A model generated the notes under the pieces. It was not told the DNA's origin and ran no database searches. It worked only from the letters and a program-made list of their open reading frames with translations. From Lentibacillus cibarius (GTDB taxonomy: Bacteria; Bacillota; Bacilli; Bacillales; Amphibacillaceae): 64,000 bases of DNA. Every line of letters begins with the position of its first letter. Position 1 is the first letter of the stretch. Made by a program: the position numbers and the translations under genes. The stretch spans positions 1,550,001 to 1,614,000 of the forward strand of contig NZ_VCIA01000001.1 of NCBI RefSeq assembly GCF_005887555.1. Reading direction: 5' to 3'. Below are positions 25,592-40,813 of this stretch, piece after piece.

Positions 25592-26311
25592 TTAGTATTC
25601 AGTAATCAGTATAGGTGTGCCTATCGTTAGCGTTGTTCGATCAGGTCCTTTATTTTTTAGCACCATTTGTACGTTCATCGATTCATTATTAATCATAAGT
25701 TCTTCGTTCAGCATGGGAGTATGCCCGTAAACTATTTTTTCAAATTGCGACGTTTCCACGGTGTCTTTCTGCGTTTGCGATACTTTTACATTCATCGTTT
25801 CCGTAAGTTTATCTAAAAAATAAACACCATCCATTTTACCATCAATGGTAGTCGTCAGACAAGCAAATGTTTTTGCATGTTTGCTAAAATATGTATCCTT
25901 CATGTGTGCTATTCGCGAGTGATATGCTTTTTCCGTCTTATTATTCCAAACATCTCCGCTAAACACTGCGATGAATTCCGCCTTGTAAGCAGTATTTTTT
26001 GGAATAACCACTTGATAATGTTCGGTTATATCAGTCTGATTTTGTCTGTGCTCAAACAAATATTTTATACTATTTTCATCCGCTTTGCTTGAGGAAATGT
26101 AATCATTTTTTGATTGCAGTTTTTTAATATAACCTCTTAATTGTTCCCTGTTCATCTTTTCTTTAACCACAACCTGCCAACTGTCAGCTTGTAAACCTAT
26201 ATCAGCTGTCACACCGGCCAACGTGGTGAGACTATCCGTTTGCTTGGAAATAGCCGTTACGTTTGTTGTTAATAGTAAGAAAATCGTAAATATAAGTGCT
26301 ATGAAACGCAT
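25592..26311 (-). CDS. ywmB: YwmB-family secreted protein
   Basis: A 239-residue protein with a signal peptide (MRFIALIFTIFLLLTTNVTAIS) and a mature domain of the YwmB family, which has a TATA-box-binding-protein-like fold and unknown function. SWQVVVKEKMNREQLRGYIK and the C-terminal LTIGTPILITEY are typical. AAGGGGGA lies seven bases before ATG 26311; the GTG at 26332 overlaps this site and is rejected. It stands between ywzB and murAA, its usual place. Confidence 0.85.
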   Translation of the reverse strand: MRFIALIFTIFLLLTTNVTAISKQTDSLTTLAGVTADIGLQADSWQVVVKEKMNREQLRGYIKKLQSKNDYISSSKADENSIKYLFEHRQNQTDITEHYQVVIPKNTAYKAEFIAVFSGDVWNNKTEKAYHSRIAHMKDTYFSKHAKTFACLTTTIDGKMDGVYFLDKLTETMNVKVSQTQKDTVETSQFEKIVYGHTPMLNEELMINNESMNVQMVLKNKGPDRTTLTIGTPILITEY

Positions 26312-26415
26312 AAAAAAATCCCCCTTGTTCACTATAAATATAGTATGAACAAGAGAGATTTGCCTTAAACGGTAAAAGACTATTTTCGTTGTTGGTAACT
26401 ATTAATGATATTGTG

Positions 26416-26649
26416 TTAGAACAAATATAGTAAGTCCTGCGACCATTGAATAAAGTCAAGAAAGAAGCGGCTGACCCCGGTACCAATGAAAATAGCAACC
26501 AATATAATAAGCACTCTAGCCTCGGTTTCCCGGCCCTTTCTGATTAAAGGATCAATATTAATGGTTGTAATAACACGCCACGTGACGTAGATAAAGAATA
26601 AATGCGATATCATTCCGATTAAAGCGGTCATACCGATTGATGAAAACAT
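26416..26649 (-). CDS. ywzB: DUF1146 family membrane protein YwzB
   Basis: A 77-residue membrane protein with two predicted helices (about residues 8-28 and 47-68) joined by a conserved cytosolic stretch, WRVITTINIDPLIRKGRE, characteristic of DUF1146. AAGGTGG lies five bases before ATG 26649. It is located between atpC and ywmB, as in B. subtilis. Function unknown. Confidence 0.85.
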   Translation of the reverse strand: MFSSIGMTALIGMISHLFFIYVTWRVITTINIDPLIRKGRETEARVLIILVAIFIGTGVSRFFLDFIQWSQDLLYLF

Positions 26650-27092
26650 AAGAACCACCTTGCTTTGTATTGTCTTCTATTAAAGAGGTTTTGTTAGTCT
26701 ATTTGTTACTTTGCCATCTATGCAGCCGAATGTCAATTGATTACCAGTCTTGCACAGATGTGAAGTCGCCAGTGCGGAGATCAATATTTCTGATAATAAT
26801 GTCGATATTTCCCGGGAAATGATAGGGTTGGTCAAATCCTTTCCTTTTCTGATGATTTAAGTAACATGTTAACGAATTAGATAGTACTCGAAATGAATAA
26901 TGTATTCCTGACTAACACTTATACTAATTAAGGCTGGGAGGCAAAAATTGCGATGTTCTGTGCGACGTGGGTTTACCTCAAATATGATAATAAAACCACT
27001 CAAAAAGTCAACTAGCGTCGTATATAAAACGTGAAGTTAAATTATAAAAAAGAAAAATCCCTTATAACAAATTGTTACAAGAGATTTTCTAT
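26650..27092. other. 440-bp intergenic gap between ywzB and the atp operon
   Basis: No gene is supported. The lower half should hold the ywzB promoter; on the minus strand a TTGACA near 26732 is visible but without a good -10. The upper end contains the atp terminator listed separately. Confidence 0.5.
27053..27088 (-). terminator. Terminator of the atp operon
   Basis: AAAATC, CTT and TAAC on one arm pair with GTTA, AAG and GATTTT on the other with two mismatches, four bases past atpC; the minus-strand side ends in T-rich sequence. Confidence 0.75.
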
Positions 27093-27588
<496 letters not shown>

Positions 27589-27674
27589 TAAGCAACATAT
27601 CGGTGCCACAGCTATATCATACCAAGTGCGCCGTATGTGCTTGTGAACTGTTTCATCCAGTGATGCCTGATTGA

Positions 27675-29138
<1,464 letters not shown>

Positions 29139-29201
29139 TTACAACCGTTTCTTATCCTGTTTCCACGTTCGAACTGCGCATAGAAAGTTGACAGTGACGA
29201 T

Positions 29202-30113
<912 letters not shown>

Positions 30114-30167
30114 TCATCATCGGGGCATCCGAGACCTCTATTCCAAACCTATTATTATGGTCCGTTA

Positions 30168-31682
<1,515 letters not shown>

Positions 31683-31697
31683 TCACCCCTATCTTCA

Positions 31698-32240
31698 TTA
31701 GTTTGCCGTTGTGATATTCCGCTCGAGCCGTTGCAATTTACCTTTGAGTGTCCCGTCATAAATGGTATTGCCGATTCGCAGCTTAATACCGCCGAGAACT
31801 GATGGGTCAACAACGGTCTTAAGTTTGATAGCTTGTTTGTCGACTCGCTTAGCAAACGTGTCTTCAATTCGTTGTTTTTCCGTTTGTGATAATTCTCGAA
31901 CAGAATATACAGTCGCCTCTTCAATTCCTTTCGCATCATTTACCAAGTGGATAAAATGGTCAATAATAGACGGTACGACGTCATAACGATGACGCTCTCT
32001 TAACAGATGCAGCATGTTGACGACATCGGCCGAGAATGATTGAAACACTTCATCGATGAATTGTTTCTTTTTTTCATTATTAACGCGTGGATGCTTCAGG
32101 AATGATATCATTTGTTCATTGTTATTAAAGATTGTTTTCAGGACTTCAAACTCTTTGGCCATTTGATCTGTTGTTCCTTTTTCATTGCCAAGCTGGAAAA
32201 GCGCGTCCGCATAGCGTCTAGCTACTGCCACTTCACTCAT
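31698..32240 (-). CDS. atpH: F1 ATP synthase delta subunit
   Basis: A 180-residue peripheral-stalk protein linking the b subunits to the top of F1. The N-terminal helical domain begins VARRYADALFQLGNEKG and the C-terminal domain ends VDPSVLGGIKLRIGNTIYDG, both family signatures. Its start overlaps the atpF stop by four bases, so synthesis of the two stalk subunits is probably coupled. Confidence 0.96.
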   Translation of the reverse strand: MSEVAVARRYADALFQLGNEKGTTDQMAKEFEVLKTIFNNNEQMISFLKHPRVNNEKKKQFIDEVFQSFSADVVNMLHLLRERHRYDVVPSIIDHFIHLVNDAKGIEEATVYSVRELSQTEKQRIEDTFAKRVDKQAIKLKTVVDPSVLGGIKLRIGNTIYDGTLKGKLQRLERNITTAN

Positions 32241-32764
32241 CGCTCTTCCCCTAACTCTTTAATGTATTCATCAATCAGCTTTTCCTGATCTTGTGTGCTA
32301 AGTTCTTTTTCAATCACTTTGCCGGCAATTTGTACGGATAATGTAGCCACTTTGTCCTGAAGTGCTTGAAGTGCTTTTTCTTTTTCATTTGCAATTTCTT
32401 CTTGTGCCGATTCTTTAATACGATCTGCTTCACGGCGAGCAGCTTCGACAATTTCGCGTTCTTGCTTGGCTCCGGCACTTTTTGCATCGTCAATAATCTG
32501 TTGTGCTTCCTGCTTTGTCTGTTTCAACTGCTCTTTTGCTTCAGCCTGTGCCTTTTCTGCTTCTGCACGGCTCTTTTCGGCAGCATCGATTTCACCACTG
32601 ACATAATCTTCCCGTTTCTGCATTGTTTCCATTAACGGACCCCATGCAAATTTACGTAGCAGTGCAATTAAGACAAGAAAGAAGAACAGCTGGGTCAGCA
32701 TCGTTCCGGGCTGGAGACCGCCGAGAGATGCATATATCGTTGTAAATCCAGTTAACGACTGCAC
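32237..32764 (-). CDS. atpF: F0 ATP synthase b subunit
   Basis: A 175-residue stalk protein: one N-terminal membrane helix (LTQLFFFLVLIALLRKFAWGPL) and a long right-handed coiled coil rich in Ala, Glu, Lys and Gln to the C-terminus. The start is GTG 32764, eight bases after AAAGGAG; the methionine six codons upstream lies inside this ribosome binding site. Lies between atpE and atpH. Confidence 0.95.
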   Translation of the reverse strand: MQSLTGFTTIYASLGGLQPGTMLTQLFFFLVLIALLRKFAWGPLMETMQKREDYVSGEIDAAEKSRAEAEKAQAEAKEQLKQTKQEAQQIIDDAKSAGAKQEREIVEAARREADRIKESAQEEIANEKEKALQALQDKVATLSVQIAGKVIEKELSTQDQEKLIDEYIKELGEER

Positions 32765-32883
32765 AGAATTCACTCCTTTCACAGTTACAAATCATTGCCT
32801 GTCATTCTATTTCCGGCAGTATAAACAACGGCGAAGCGTCCCATAGGAGTTAATCTTCGCCATTATCGTTTTTGCATCTTTAA

Positions 32884-33129
<246 letters not shown>

Positions 33130-33186
33130 TCATCCTGTTTCAGCGTTGAAATTGCCAAAACGGGCTTGTTCCTAAATTCAAAATGC

Positions 33187-33963
<777 letters not shown>

Positions 33964-34009
33964 TTACCCGCGATACAGCCAGTAGTGACGTTCTATGATG
34001 CAACACGCT

Positions 34010-34381
34010 TTATCCCTTTTGGAATCGAGACATAAAAAAATCTATCACAATGACTAGATAGGATGTCATTAAACCCACTAGGACAGAAATCACATTGAAA
34101 TATGCGTCAAACCGTAGCGCAATCAGGACAGCTAGTGCCGCTGCTGCCAGCCTGGATATGCTGCCAAGCCCGCCTGCAGATTCATTTTTTTCTGTGGACG
34201 CAGCGAATGCATCAATTTTCCGTTGCAGAAGCCATAAGTTGTAAAAACTTACACAACCGCCTAATAAAAGTCCGAGGAATATTTGTTGATATGGTGTGAA
34301 ACCTGCCCCTAAAACATAAATTGCTAAAAGATAGAACATCCACTTGCGCTGCCTGCTGACCATATTTTCATAGTACGACAT
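34010..34381 (-). CDS. atpI: ATP synthase subunit I (AtpI)
   Basis: A 123-residue protein with four membrane helices that assists c-ring assembly or magnesium supply in ATP synthase operons. SRQRKWMFYLLAIYVLGAGF near the N-terminus matches B. subtilis AtpI (SRQRKYLLYLLAVYVLG). The ATG at 34381 has GGGAGAAGAG upstream and gives the normal length; upstream methionines at 34444 and 34411 would add an unmatched leader. First gene of the atp operon. Confidence 0.88.
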   Translation of the reverse strand: MSYYENMVSRQRKWMFYLLAIYVLGAGFTPYQQIFLGLLLGGCVSFYNLWLLQRKIDAFAASTEKNESAGGLGSISRLAAAALAVLIALRFDAYFNVISVLVGLMTSYLVIVIDFFMSRFQKG

Positions 34382-34556
34382 GATTTGACTCTTCTCCCGG
34401 GGAATTGACATGATAGATTGTTCAAATTGAGCAGCCTGCATCATAAAAAAGGTTCCGGCATAAGTGAGGCAAATCACTGCCTAGACGGAACAACTATCAT
34501 AAGATATGTAAGGTAGGACGCCCTGAAACCATGAAACCCTTACCATTCCAAAAGCT

Positions 34557-34585
34557 AGTTTACATTAGCCATACCCTATTGTCAA
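34557..34585 (-). promoter_or_regulatory. SigA-type promoter of the atp operon
   Basis: On the minus strand a perfect TTGACA is followed 17 bp later by TAAACT (four of six). It lies about 170 bp before atpI and would give a leader of about that length. No second gene lies between it and atpI. Confidence 0.65.
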
Positions 34586-34782
34586 TTAGTATAGGTATGA
34601 AAAAAACACTTTATCACCTCAGTTTTTGCTGGTCCTTCATCCTCCATCTGTCGGGGGCGGACGAATTCTCTAATATTTATTATAACGGAAAAATACGTGT
34701 GCATATTTGAAAATTGTGTGACAAGTGTATTTTGTCGAATTTTTCAACTTGGCATTTGTCTATTTTAGATTTAAATATTCTA

Positions 34783-34818
34783 GCAGTTAATCCCGCCTTT
34801 TCAAGCGGGATTAACTGC
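34783..34818 (-). terminator. Terminator of the Vpr-like protease gene
   Basis: GCAGTTAATCCCGC pairs without mismatch with GCGGGATTAACTGC around an 8-base loop, directly after the protease stop codon; the T run is weak. Confidence 0.8.
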
Positions 34819-34821
34819 CGG

Positions 34822-37035
34822 TTATGGCTGAATAGGTATGTGTAATTTGGTTTGATAACTTTCTACTCGGCCGCTTTTTAGTTTTACTCGAATAACGGCG
34901 CGATAAGTTCCAGGTTTACCGAGTTCCGAACGTTGGAGTGTGCCTTTGTTCATTCCGGTCGCTGTATCTTCCTTAGTTAGCAATGTCCGTTCATACACGA
35001 GCGTTTCCATGCTGTAAAGATCCACCTCAACCCTTTCTGCCGGATCGGTTAAATAAAACTGATAAGTGTACGTATCCTCGGAAAACGGTTTTAATCCTAA
35101 ATCGAATCCCATTACTTTCGGATTATCCGCCGTCTTGTTCACAAACAAATACGGTAATTTATATTGCTTATTAGCACTATTTAACCTTAGCCATCCTTGG
35201 TGGATTCCTTTTTCAAGCATTTTACTATTGATGCTCAGCTCAATCGGCAACCGTTTAGATTCCCCCGGTAATAAGGTGACTGACTTCGGAAGGCGCCAAT
35301 TCACTCCATGTTTGTTCTTAGGTAATTGAAACGAATAGGTCTGCTTTGATTCGGATGTGTTTTCAATGGTGATTTGCTTTTTGTTTGTCTCATGAAAAGA
35401 CGTGATCTTTCCAAATGAAAGAAGCGGGTTATCAATGATTGTATTCGTCCTGATTGCTTGTTTCGGCTGAATTTCACCAGCACCCTGAATGATTGGTGCA
35501 TAGGCTTGTCCATTGGTTTTATTGATTTGTTTTGCCGTTGTTTTTACAGCGCCGGTAAGCTGGGCAATGTCCCAATCCGGATGTGCCTCCATCAATAGCG
35601 CCATGACACCGGTAACGTGCGGAGCCGCCATGCTGGTCCCTTGCAAATGCTGATAACCACCCGGGACTGTACTCAAAATGTTCGTACCTGGTGCACTGAT
35701 TCCAGGCTTTAAATCCCAATTAACGGTGACGGGGCCGCGTGAACTGAACGCAGCAATCTTTTTCTGCGTCTGCATGTAGCTTGTGTCCATGTATAAGCTG
35801 TCGGATTCCGCTTGCTTACGTAACCATTCCCCATCCTGTTTGGTGATAGATGCAACGGGGATGGTGATGGGGTCTTTTGCATTCCCGACCATCCCTCTGA
35901 ACATTCCCGATTTGTTATTGTAAATGAGCACAGCTTTGGCGCCTGCATTCTCAGCCTGTTTAGCCAGATCGGAAAATGGCGTTTTACCTCGCTTGATTAG
36001 CGCTATTTTTCCCCGCACATCCCCGCTTTTAAATACTTGTATGCCATAATCCTTTTGCAAATTCCAAGGAACCGAACCTCGCATCAACTCCAGATTTATT
36101 TTTTTATCATGGCGTGTTTCCTCTAAATAGGGTTGTGTCTGTGGATAGGCCGCCGCACCGACGGACAGTGCGTTTTTCGCTGTGGCAGGGGAACCAATTG
36201 TCCACTTATCCGGACCGCTGTTGCCATTAGCTATGACGACCGGTACCCCAAGCGCCACTGCCCGGTTCACCGCAACACTCGTCGGAAAGTCCGGACCATT
36301 AATTGAGTTGCCGAGCGAAAGATTAATCACATCCGCCCCATCCTCCACTGCGCGCTCCAATGCGGCAATAATCTGTATGGATGTACCCATACCGCCTGGA
36401 CCAAGGCCACGGTAACTATAAATATCTGCATCCGGTGCAACACCTTGAAGTGCACCATTAGCAGCTATGATTCCAGCGACGTGGGACCCATGCTGTGTCG
36501 GCATCCCCTCTGACGGAAGTGTTTCCATCGGATCATCATCAAGGTCGACAAGATCATACCCGCCGGCAAAATTCGCAGCCAGATCCGGGTGGTTGTAATC
36601 AATGCCCGTATCGATAATCGCGACCTGGACGCCTTTTCCGGTATAATTTGTATTATTCAATTCGGAAGGCAAGACACTATCTTCGGTTATCCCGTCGTCC
36701 AGATTAGTCATCGTATCGGCTTCTTGGTCAGTTTGGGTTTTATAAGTTGTCACCTGGTGGACGGCTGTGATGAAATCAAGTGATCCTAATTTAGCAAGTT
36801 GCTGCGGCTTGGCTTTTAAGGCTATCCCATTGAATAACTTGTCATAGACCGCAACAATATTGATATATGGATGGTATGTTTCAAGATAGGTCTTGCGTTT
36901 TTCCGGATTGCCATCCACCTCAATAATAACCGCTTTTTGTTTGTTATTGTCCGCTTCTGGTGCATCCTTCCATGCGGCAACAGAAACCGGCAGCATAAAG
37001 ATGACCACGATGAGCAGCAGCAACATTTGCCGCAT
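34822..37035 (-). CDS. Secreted subtilisin-family serine protease (Vpr-like)
   Basis: A 737-residue exported protease. A signal peptide (MRQMLLLLIVVIFMLPVSVA) precedes an I9-type propeptide (about 32-100) and an S8 domain with the catalytic Asp142 (IIDTGIDYNHPDL), His182 (QHGSHVAGI) and Ser468 (GTSMAAPHVTG). A protease-associated (PA) domain is inserted at about residues 320-415 (RGKIALIKRGKTPFSDLA), and a beta-rich C-terminal region follows. This layout is that of minor extracellular protease Vpr. AAAGGGG precedes the start. It lies alone between atpI and mnaA, a place where B. subtilis has no protease. Confidence 0.9.
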   Translation of the reverse strand: MRQMLLLLIVVIFMLPVSVAAWKDAPEADNNKQKAVIIEVDGNPEKRKTYLETYHPYINIVAVYDKLFNGIALKAKPQQLAKLGSLDFITAVHQVTTYKTQTDQEADTMTNLDDGITEDSVLPSELNNTNYTGKGVQVAIIDTGIDYNHPDLAANFAGGYDLVDLDDDPMETLPSEGMPTQHGSHVAGIIAANGALQGVAPDADIYSYRGLGPGGMGTSIQIIAALERAVEDGADVINLSLGNSINGPDFPTSVAVNRAVALGVPVVIANGNSGPDKWTIGSPATAKNALSVGAAAYPQTQPYLEETRHDKKINLELMRGSVPWNLQKDYGIQVFKSGDVRGKIALIKRGKTPFSDLAKQAENAGAKAVLIYNNKSGMFRGMVGNAKDPITIPVASITKQDGEWLRKQAESDSLYMDTSYMQTQKKIAAFSSRGPVTVNWDLKPGISAPGTNILSTVPGGYQHLQGTSMAAPHVTGVMALLMEAHPDWDIAQLTGAVKTTAKQINKTNGQAYAPIIQGAGEIQPKQAIRTNTIIDNPLLSFGKITSFHETNKKQITIENTSESKQTYSFQLPKNKHGVNWRLPKSVTLLPGESKRLPIELSINSKMLEKGIHQGWLRLNSANKQYKLPYLFVNKTADNPKVMGFDLGLKPFSEDTYTYQFYLTDPAERVEVDLYSMETLVYERTLLTKEDTATGMNKGTLQRSELGKPGTYRAVIRVKLKSGRVESYQTKLHIPIQP

Positions 37036-37127
37036 AGCAGAAGTCCCCTTTTTGATTGAATGTTACTGATTAGCATTTGATTATAAAGGGAAATTCATGC
37101 ATCATCACATTGTGGAAGGAGTACGAT

Positions 37128-37172
37128 TTGAGGTGCCGCGCGAGTTTCGGGCCGGGCCGCGCGAGTTTTCCT
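37128..37172. repeat. Two GCCGCGCGAG words 21 bp apart
   Basis: GCCGCGCGAGTTT begins at 37135 and again at 37156, an exact 21-bp repeat, in the gap between the protease and mnaA. Confidence 0.7.
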
Positions 37173-37180
37173 GGTGATTG

Positions 37181-37208
37181 AAAAGGATCCAGCCGCTGCT
37201 GGATCCTT
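37181..37208 (-). terminator. Terminator of mnaA
   Basis: AAGGATCCAGC and GCTGGATCCTT form a perfect stem with a 4-base loop, ending three bases before the mnaA stop codon, with a minus-strand T-containing tail. Confidence 0.8.
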
Positions 37209-37210
37209 CC

Positions 37211-38335
37211 TTATTTTTCCTGATTGGACATGTATTTCTCAATTGCGTCAGCGATCCTGCCGGCAGCTTCTCCATCACCATAAGGGTTGGAGGCTTTGGC
37301 CATTTTTTCATGAGCAGTTTCATCGCGCAACAATTCATCAGCAAGGTTAAAGATGGTTTCCTCATCGGTTCCGGCCAATTTCAATGTACCTGCGTCAATA
37401 CCTTCTGGGCGTTCGGTTGTATTGCGCAGGACAAGTACCGGCACGCCTAGTGATGGCGCTTCCTCCTGCACACCACCTGAATCGGTCATGATTAGATGCG
37501 ATTTGGCGGCAAAATTATGAAAGTCAACCACACCAAGCGGTTCAATCAATTTAATCCGATCGTCATTTCCTAAAATATGGTTGGCCGTCTCTTGGACAAC
37601 CGGATTCAGATGGACCGGATAAATAACTTGAATATCGTTATGGGTATCAACAAGCCGCTTGATGGCTCGGAACATTTGCTCCATATTACTGCCGAGGTTT
37701 TCCCGGCGATGTGCTGTCACAAGAACTAGACGCCGATCACCGACCTCGTCGATAACAGGGCTGGAATAAGTAGTATCAACGGTCGTTTTTAACGCATCAA
37801 TAGCTGTATTTCCGGTAACTACGATGCTATCGGCGGATTTGTTTTCATGCAGCAAATTCTGTTGGGCTTTTGGTGTCGGGGCAAAATGTAAATCGGCCAT
37901 GACACCTGTCAGTTGGCGGTTCATCTCTTCCGGATACGGGGAATATTTATCCCACGTGCGCAAGCCAGCCTCAACATGACCAACTGCTATCTGATTATAA
38001 TAGGCTGCAAGAGACGCGGCAAACGTGGTTGTCGTGTCACCATGAACGAGTACCATGTCCGGCTCCGTCTCTTTCATGACCGCATCCAGTCCTTCCAGTG
38101 CCCTTGTTGTAATCTGAGCTAGCGATTGCTTCTTTTTCATGATGTTCAGGTCAAAGTCTGGCGTGATACCGAAAATGGACAGCACTTGATCAAGCATTTC
38201 ACGATGCTGAGCAGTTACCGCGACAATCGACTCAAATTTTTCCGGGCGTTTTTTCAGCTCCAGGACAAGCGGAGCCATTTTAATCGCTTCCGGCCTTGTT
38301 CCAAAAATGCTCAACACTTTAATCCGTTTGCTCAC
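37211..38335 (-). CDS. mnaA: UDP-N-acetylglucosamine 2-epimerase (non-hydrolysing)
   Basis: A 374-residue GT-B-fold enzyme interconverting UDP-GlcNAc and UDP-ManNAc for linkage units of wall teichoic acid or other surface glycans. Signatures: FGTRPEAIKMAPLVLEL, LVHGDTTTTFAASLAA, VEAGLRTWDKYSPYPEEMNR and the UDP-binding TDSGGVQEEAPSLG. Length is normal for WecB/MnaA (~370-380). It follows upp with a 18-bp gap and is probably co-transcribed with it. Confidence 0.95.
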   Translation of the reverse strand: MSKRIKVLSIFGTRPEAIKMAPLVLELKKRPEKFESIVAVTAQHREMLDQVLSIFGITPDFDLNIMKKKQSLAQITTRALEGLDAVMKETEPDMVLVHGDTTTTFAASLAAYYNQIAVGHVEAGLRTWDKYSPYPEEMNRQLTGVMADLHFAPTPKAQQNLLHENKSADSIVVTGNTAIDALKTTVDTTYSSPVIDEVGDRRLVLVTAHRRENLGSNMEQMFRAIKRLVDTHNDIQVIYPVHLNPVVQETANHILGNDDRIKLIEPLGVVDFHNFAAKSHLIMTDSGGVQEEAPSLGVPVLVLRNTTERPEGIDAGTLKLAGTDEETIFNLADELLRDETAHEKMAKASNPYGDGEAAGRIADAIEKYMSNQEK

Positions 38336-38353
38336 GCTTCATTCACCCCATCA

Positions 38354-38983
38354 TTATTTTGTGCCATATAGACGGTCGCCGGCATCGCCAAGCCCCGGAA
38401 TAATATAGCCATGTTCATCTAAACGCTCGTCCAGCGCTGCAAGAAAGATATCAACATCAGGATGCTCGTTCTGAATGACCTCGACGCCTTCTGGTGCCCC
38501 AACCAAACACATAAGGCGGATCTGTTTTGCCCCGCGTTTTTTCAAGGACTGGATTGCGTCATTGGCTGATCCACCTGTTGCCAGCATTGGATCAATAACA
38601 ATCAGCTCACGTTCTTCAATATCCGATGGCAGCTTAATATAATATTCGTGTGGCTGAAAAGTTTCAGGATCGCGATACATACCGACATGACCTACCCGTG
38701 CAGCAGGAATCAGCTGTAACATCCCATCAACCATGCCAAGTCCAGCGCGCAGAATCGGAATCAACCCGATTTTCTTACCGGCTAAAATATTCGTTTTTGC
38801 TTCTGTCACCGGTGTTTGCGTTGTTGTCTCCTGCAGCGGCAGATTCCTTGTTATTTCAAAAGCCATCAGCATGGCAACCTCGTCCACCAGCTCCCGGAAT
38901 TCCTTTGTCCCAGTATCTTTATCACGTATGTACGTCAACTTATGCTGAATCAGCGGATGATCCAGTACATGTACTCTTCCCAA
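38354..38983 (-). CDS. upp: Uracil phosphoribosyltransferase
   Basis: A 209-residue salvage enzyme making UMP from uracil and PRPP. The PRPP loop [16 protein letters not shown] and the uracil-binding C-terminus [14 protein letters not shown] are present. The start is TTG 38983 ([16 protein letters not shown]), ten bases after AAGGAG; this matches the family N-terminus ([16 protein letters not shown] in B. subtilis). It lies between glyA and mnaA. Confidence 0.96.
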   Translation of the reverse strand: MGRVHVLDHPLIQHKLTYIRDKDTGTKEFRELVDEVAMLMAFEITRNLPLQETTTQTPVTEAKTNILAGKKIGLIPILRAGLGMVDGMLQLIPAARVGHVGMYRDPETFQPHEYYIKLPSDIEERELIVIDPMLATGGSANDAIQSLKKRGAKQIRLMCLVGAPEGVEVIQNEHPDVDIFLAALDERLDEHGYIIPGLGDAGDRLYGTK

Positions 38984-39094
38984 TTTAACGACACTCCTTC
39001 TTATAAATGGCATCTGTAAAATTGTACTGAAAAAAAGTCACACTTGCAAGCGGGGTGCGGGTACATGATTGTCCAAGATATGCGGGCTACTGGC

Positions 39095-39188
39095 GCAAGG
39101 TGCGAGTTTCACCCCCGGCCGCGCGACTTTTTCCATTTTCGCGAGCGTTTCACCCCCGGCCGCGCGACTTCCGCACCGGATCGCACGA
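39095..39188. repeat. GC-rich repeat block between upp and glyA
   Basis: Two near-identical halves, each TTTCACCCCCGGCCGCGCGAC, start 41 bp apart, and shorter GCGAG/GCGAC words recur at about 21-bp spacing. Same family as the blocks at 1.18, 24.07 and 37.13 kb. No gene. Confidence 0.75.
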
Positions 39189-39223
39189 CAAAAAGGATGC
39201 TCCTAGTAGGAACATCCTTTTTG
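39189..39223 (-). terminator. Terminator of glyA
   Basis: AAAAAGGATG pairs with CATCCTTTTT, with an inner CCTAGTAGG palindrome, immediately after the glyA stop. Confidence 0.85.
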
Positions 39224-39224
39224 T

Positions 39225-40460
39225 TTATTTATATAATGGGAATTTGTCGGCCAATGTGTGTACACGAGTTTTTGCTTCCTGCAGCACATTTTCGTCGTCG
39301 TGATTTTTCAGGACGGTGGCGATGATGGATGCGACTTCTTTCATTTCCGCCTCTTTAAAGCCACGTGTGGTCACAGCTGCAGTTCCTACGCGAAGGCCAC
39401 TCGTGACGGATGGGCTTTCCTTATCAAATGGGATCGTATTTTTGTTTGCTGTGATTCCGATATCATCGAGCACGCTTTCGGCAGTTTTTCCTGTCAGGTC
39501 GAGTGGGGTGACATCAAGCAAAAGCAAATGGTTGTCTGTTCCGCCTGATACGATCCGTACGCCCTCATCCTTCAGGGCATCACTTAGCGCTTTTGCGTTG
39601 CGGATGATTTGTTCGGAATAGCTTTTAAATTCATCGGTCAATGCTTCCTTAAATGATACGGCCTTGGCTGCGATGACATGCATTAACGGCCCGCCCTGCA
39701 TACGAGGGAATACAGCTTTGTCAATCTTTTTCGCATATTCTTCTTTGCACAGAATCATACCGCCACGAGGGCCGCGCAATGTCTTATGCGTCGTCGTCGT
39801 TACAAAATCGGCATATGGAACTGGATTTTGATGAAGTCCGGCCGCGACAAGTCCGGCAATATGCGCCATGTCGACCAGCAGGTAAGCATCGACACTGTCA
39901 GCTATTTCCCGGAATTTAGCAAAATCAAGCTCGCGTGCATAGGCGCTGGCACCGACGATGATTAATTTCGGCTGGACTTCTTTTGCTCGTTCGAGAACCG
40001 CATCATAATCAAGCTGTTCGGTCTCCTTATCCACACCGTAATCAACAACATTGTACAGTTTCCCGCTGAAATTCACCGGGCTGCCATGTGTCAAATGGCC
40101 ACCATGACTCAAATTCATGCCAAGAATAGTATCACCCGGCTGCAAAACGGAAAAGTAAACGGCCATGTTTGCTTGTGCTCCGGAATGCGGCTGAACGTTA
40201 GCGTGATCGGCACCGAATAATTCTTTCGCCCGGTCGCGTGCCAGGTTCTCCACGACGTCAACATGCTCACACCCGCCGTAGTAGCGTTTCCCTGGGTAGC
40301 CTTCTGCGTATTTGTTCGTCAGCACCGACCCCATTGCTTCCATCACTACTTCTGAGACAAAATTTTCTGATGCAATCAATTCTATTTTTTCGTGCTGACG
40401 CGTCTTTTCTGCCTGCATTGCTTCAAAAACTTCCATATCTGTCTGCTTTACATGTTCCAT
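39225..40460 (-). CDS. glyA: Serine hydroxymethyltransferase
   Basis: A 411-residue PLP enzyme converting serine and tetrahydrofolate to glycine and methylene-THF. The PLP lysine lies in [17 protein letters not shown], and [18 protein letters not shown] and VNVQ-type [10 protein letters not shown] segments are typical. The start follows AGGGGGAAATACAT. Position downstream of ywlG-rpiB-ywlE matches B. subtilis. Confidence 0.98.
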   Translation of the reverse strand: MEHVKQTDMEVFEAMQAEKTRQHEKIELIASENFVSEVVMEAMGSVLTNKYAEGYPGKRYYGGCEHVDVVENLARDRAKELFGADHANVQPHSGAQANMAVYFSVLQPGDTILGMNLSHGGHLTHGSPVNFSGKLYNVVDYGVDKETEQLDYDAVLERAKEVQPKLIIVGASAYARELDFAKFREIADSVDAYLLVDMAHIAGLVAAGLHQNPVPYADFVTTTTHKTLRGPRGGMILCKEEYAKKIDKAVFPRMQGGPLMHVIAAKAVSFKEALTDEFKSYSEQIIRNAKALSDALKDEGVRIVSGGTDNHLLLLDVTPLDLTGKTAESVLDDIGITANKNTIPFDKESPSVTSGLRVGTAAVTTRGFKEAEMKEVASIIATVLKNHDDENVLQEAKTRVHTLADKFPLYK

Positions 40461-40544
40461 ATGTATTTCCCCCTCGTATCATATTGTTTAGACCGCATAT
40501 TCAGCCTATTATTTCTTCACAGCTATATTGGCTCCGTTACCTGT

Positions 40545-40795
40545 TACTACTGGCGGACGCTTTTTCCAAGCCTTTTGGAAGAAACCAACTGCCCCGTTAC
40601 TTTGTGCGATATGGCGCTAACGTAGCTCTCCTTGTCTTGCGGCTCCTTGGGTTGCTGTAAACAACTGAAAGCAAAATTAGCCACGTCCTGCTACGACGAA
40701 CAGAACGTGACGGCTTTCCCTGCAAGTACACTCGCGCTTTTCGCACTGTACTAACCTGCCAGCACTGCACTAATGTAATAGATTACAAGAATGCA
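40545..40795. repeat. Dispersed repeat, partial diverged copy, between ywlG and glyA
   Basis: The 350-bp gap contains GGCGGACGCTTTTTCC, CCTGCTACGACGAACAGAACG, GTGACGGCTTTCCCTGCAAG and TACACTCGCGCTTTTCGCA. The second and third of these resemble words in the block at 58.3 kb (CTACGACGCACAGGACGTG, GTGACGGTTTTAGCCTGCAAG). No open frame is supported. Confidence 0.6.
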
Positions 40796-40813
40796 TCCGC
40801 GTACCATCGTCAG

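Noticed and set aside
37105..37365. 86-codon minus-strand frame overlapping the 3' end of mnaA
   Set aside because: It is a shifted reading of mnaA plus the repeat block and has no start signal.
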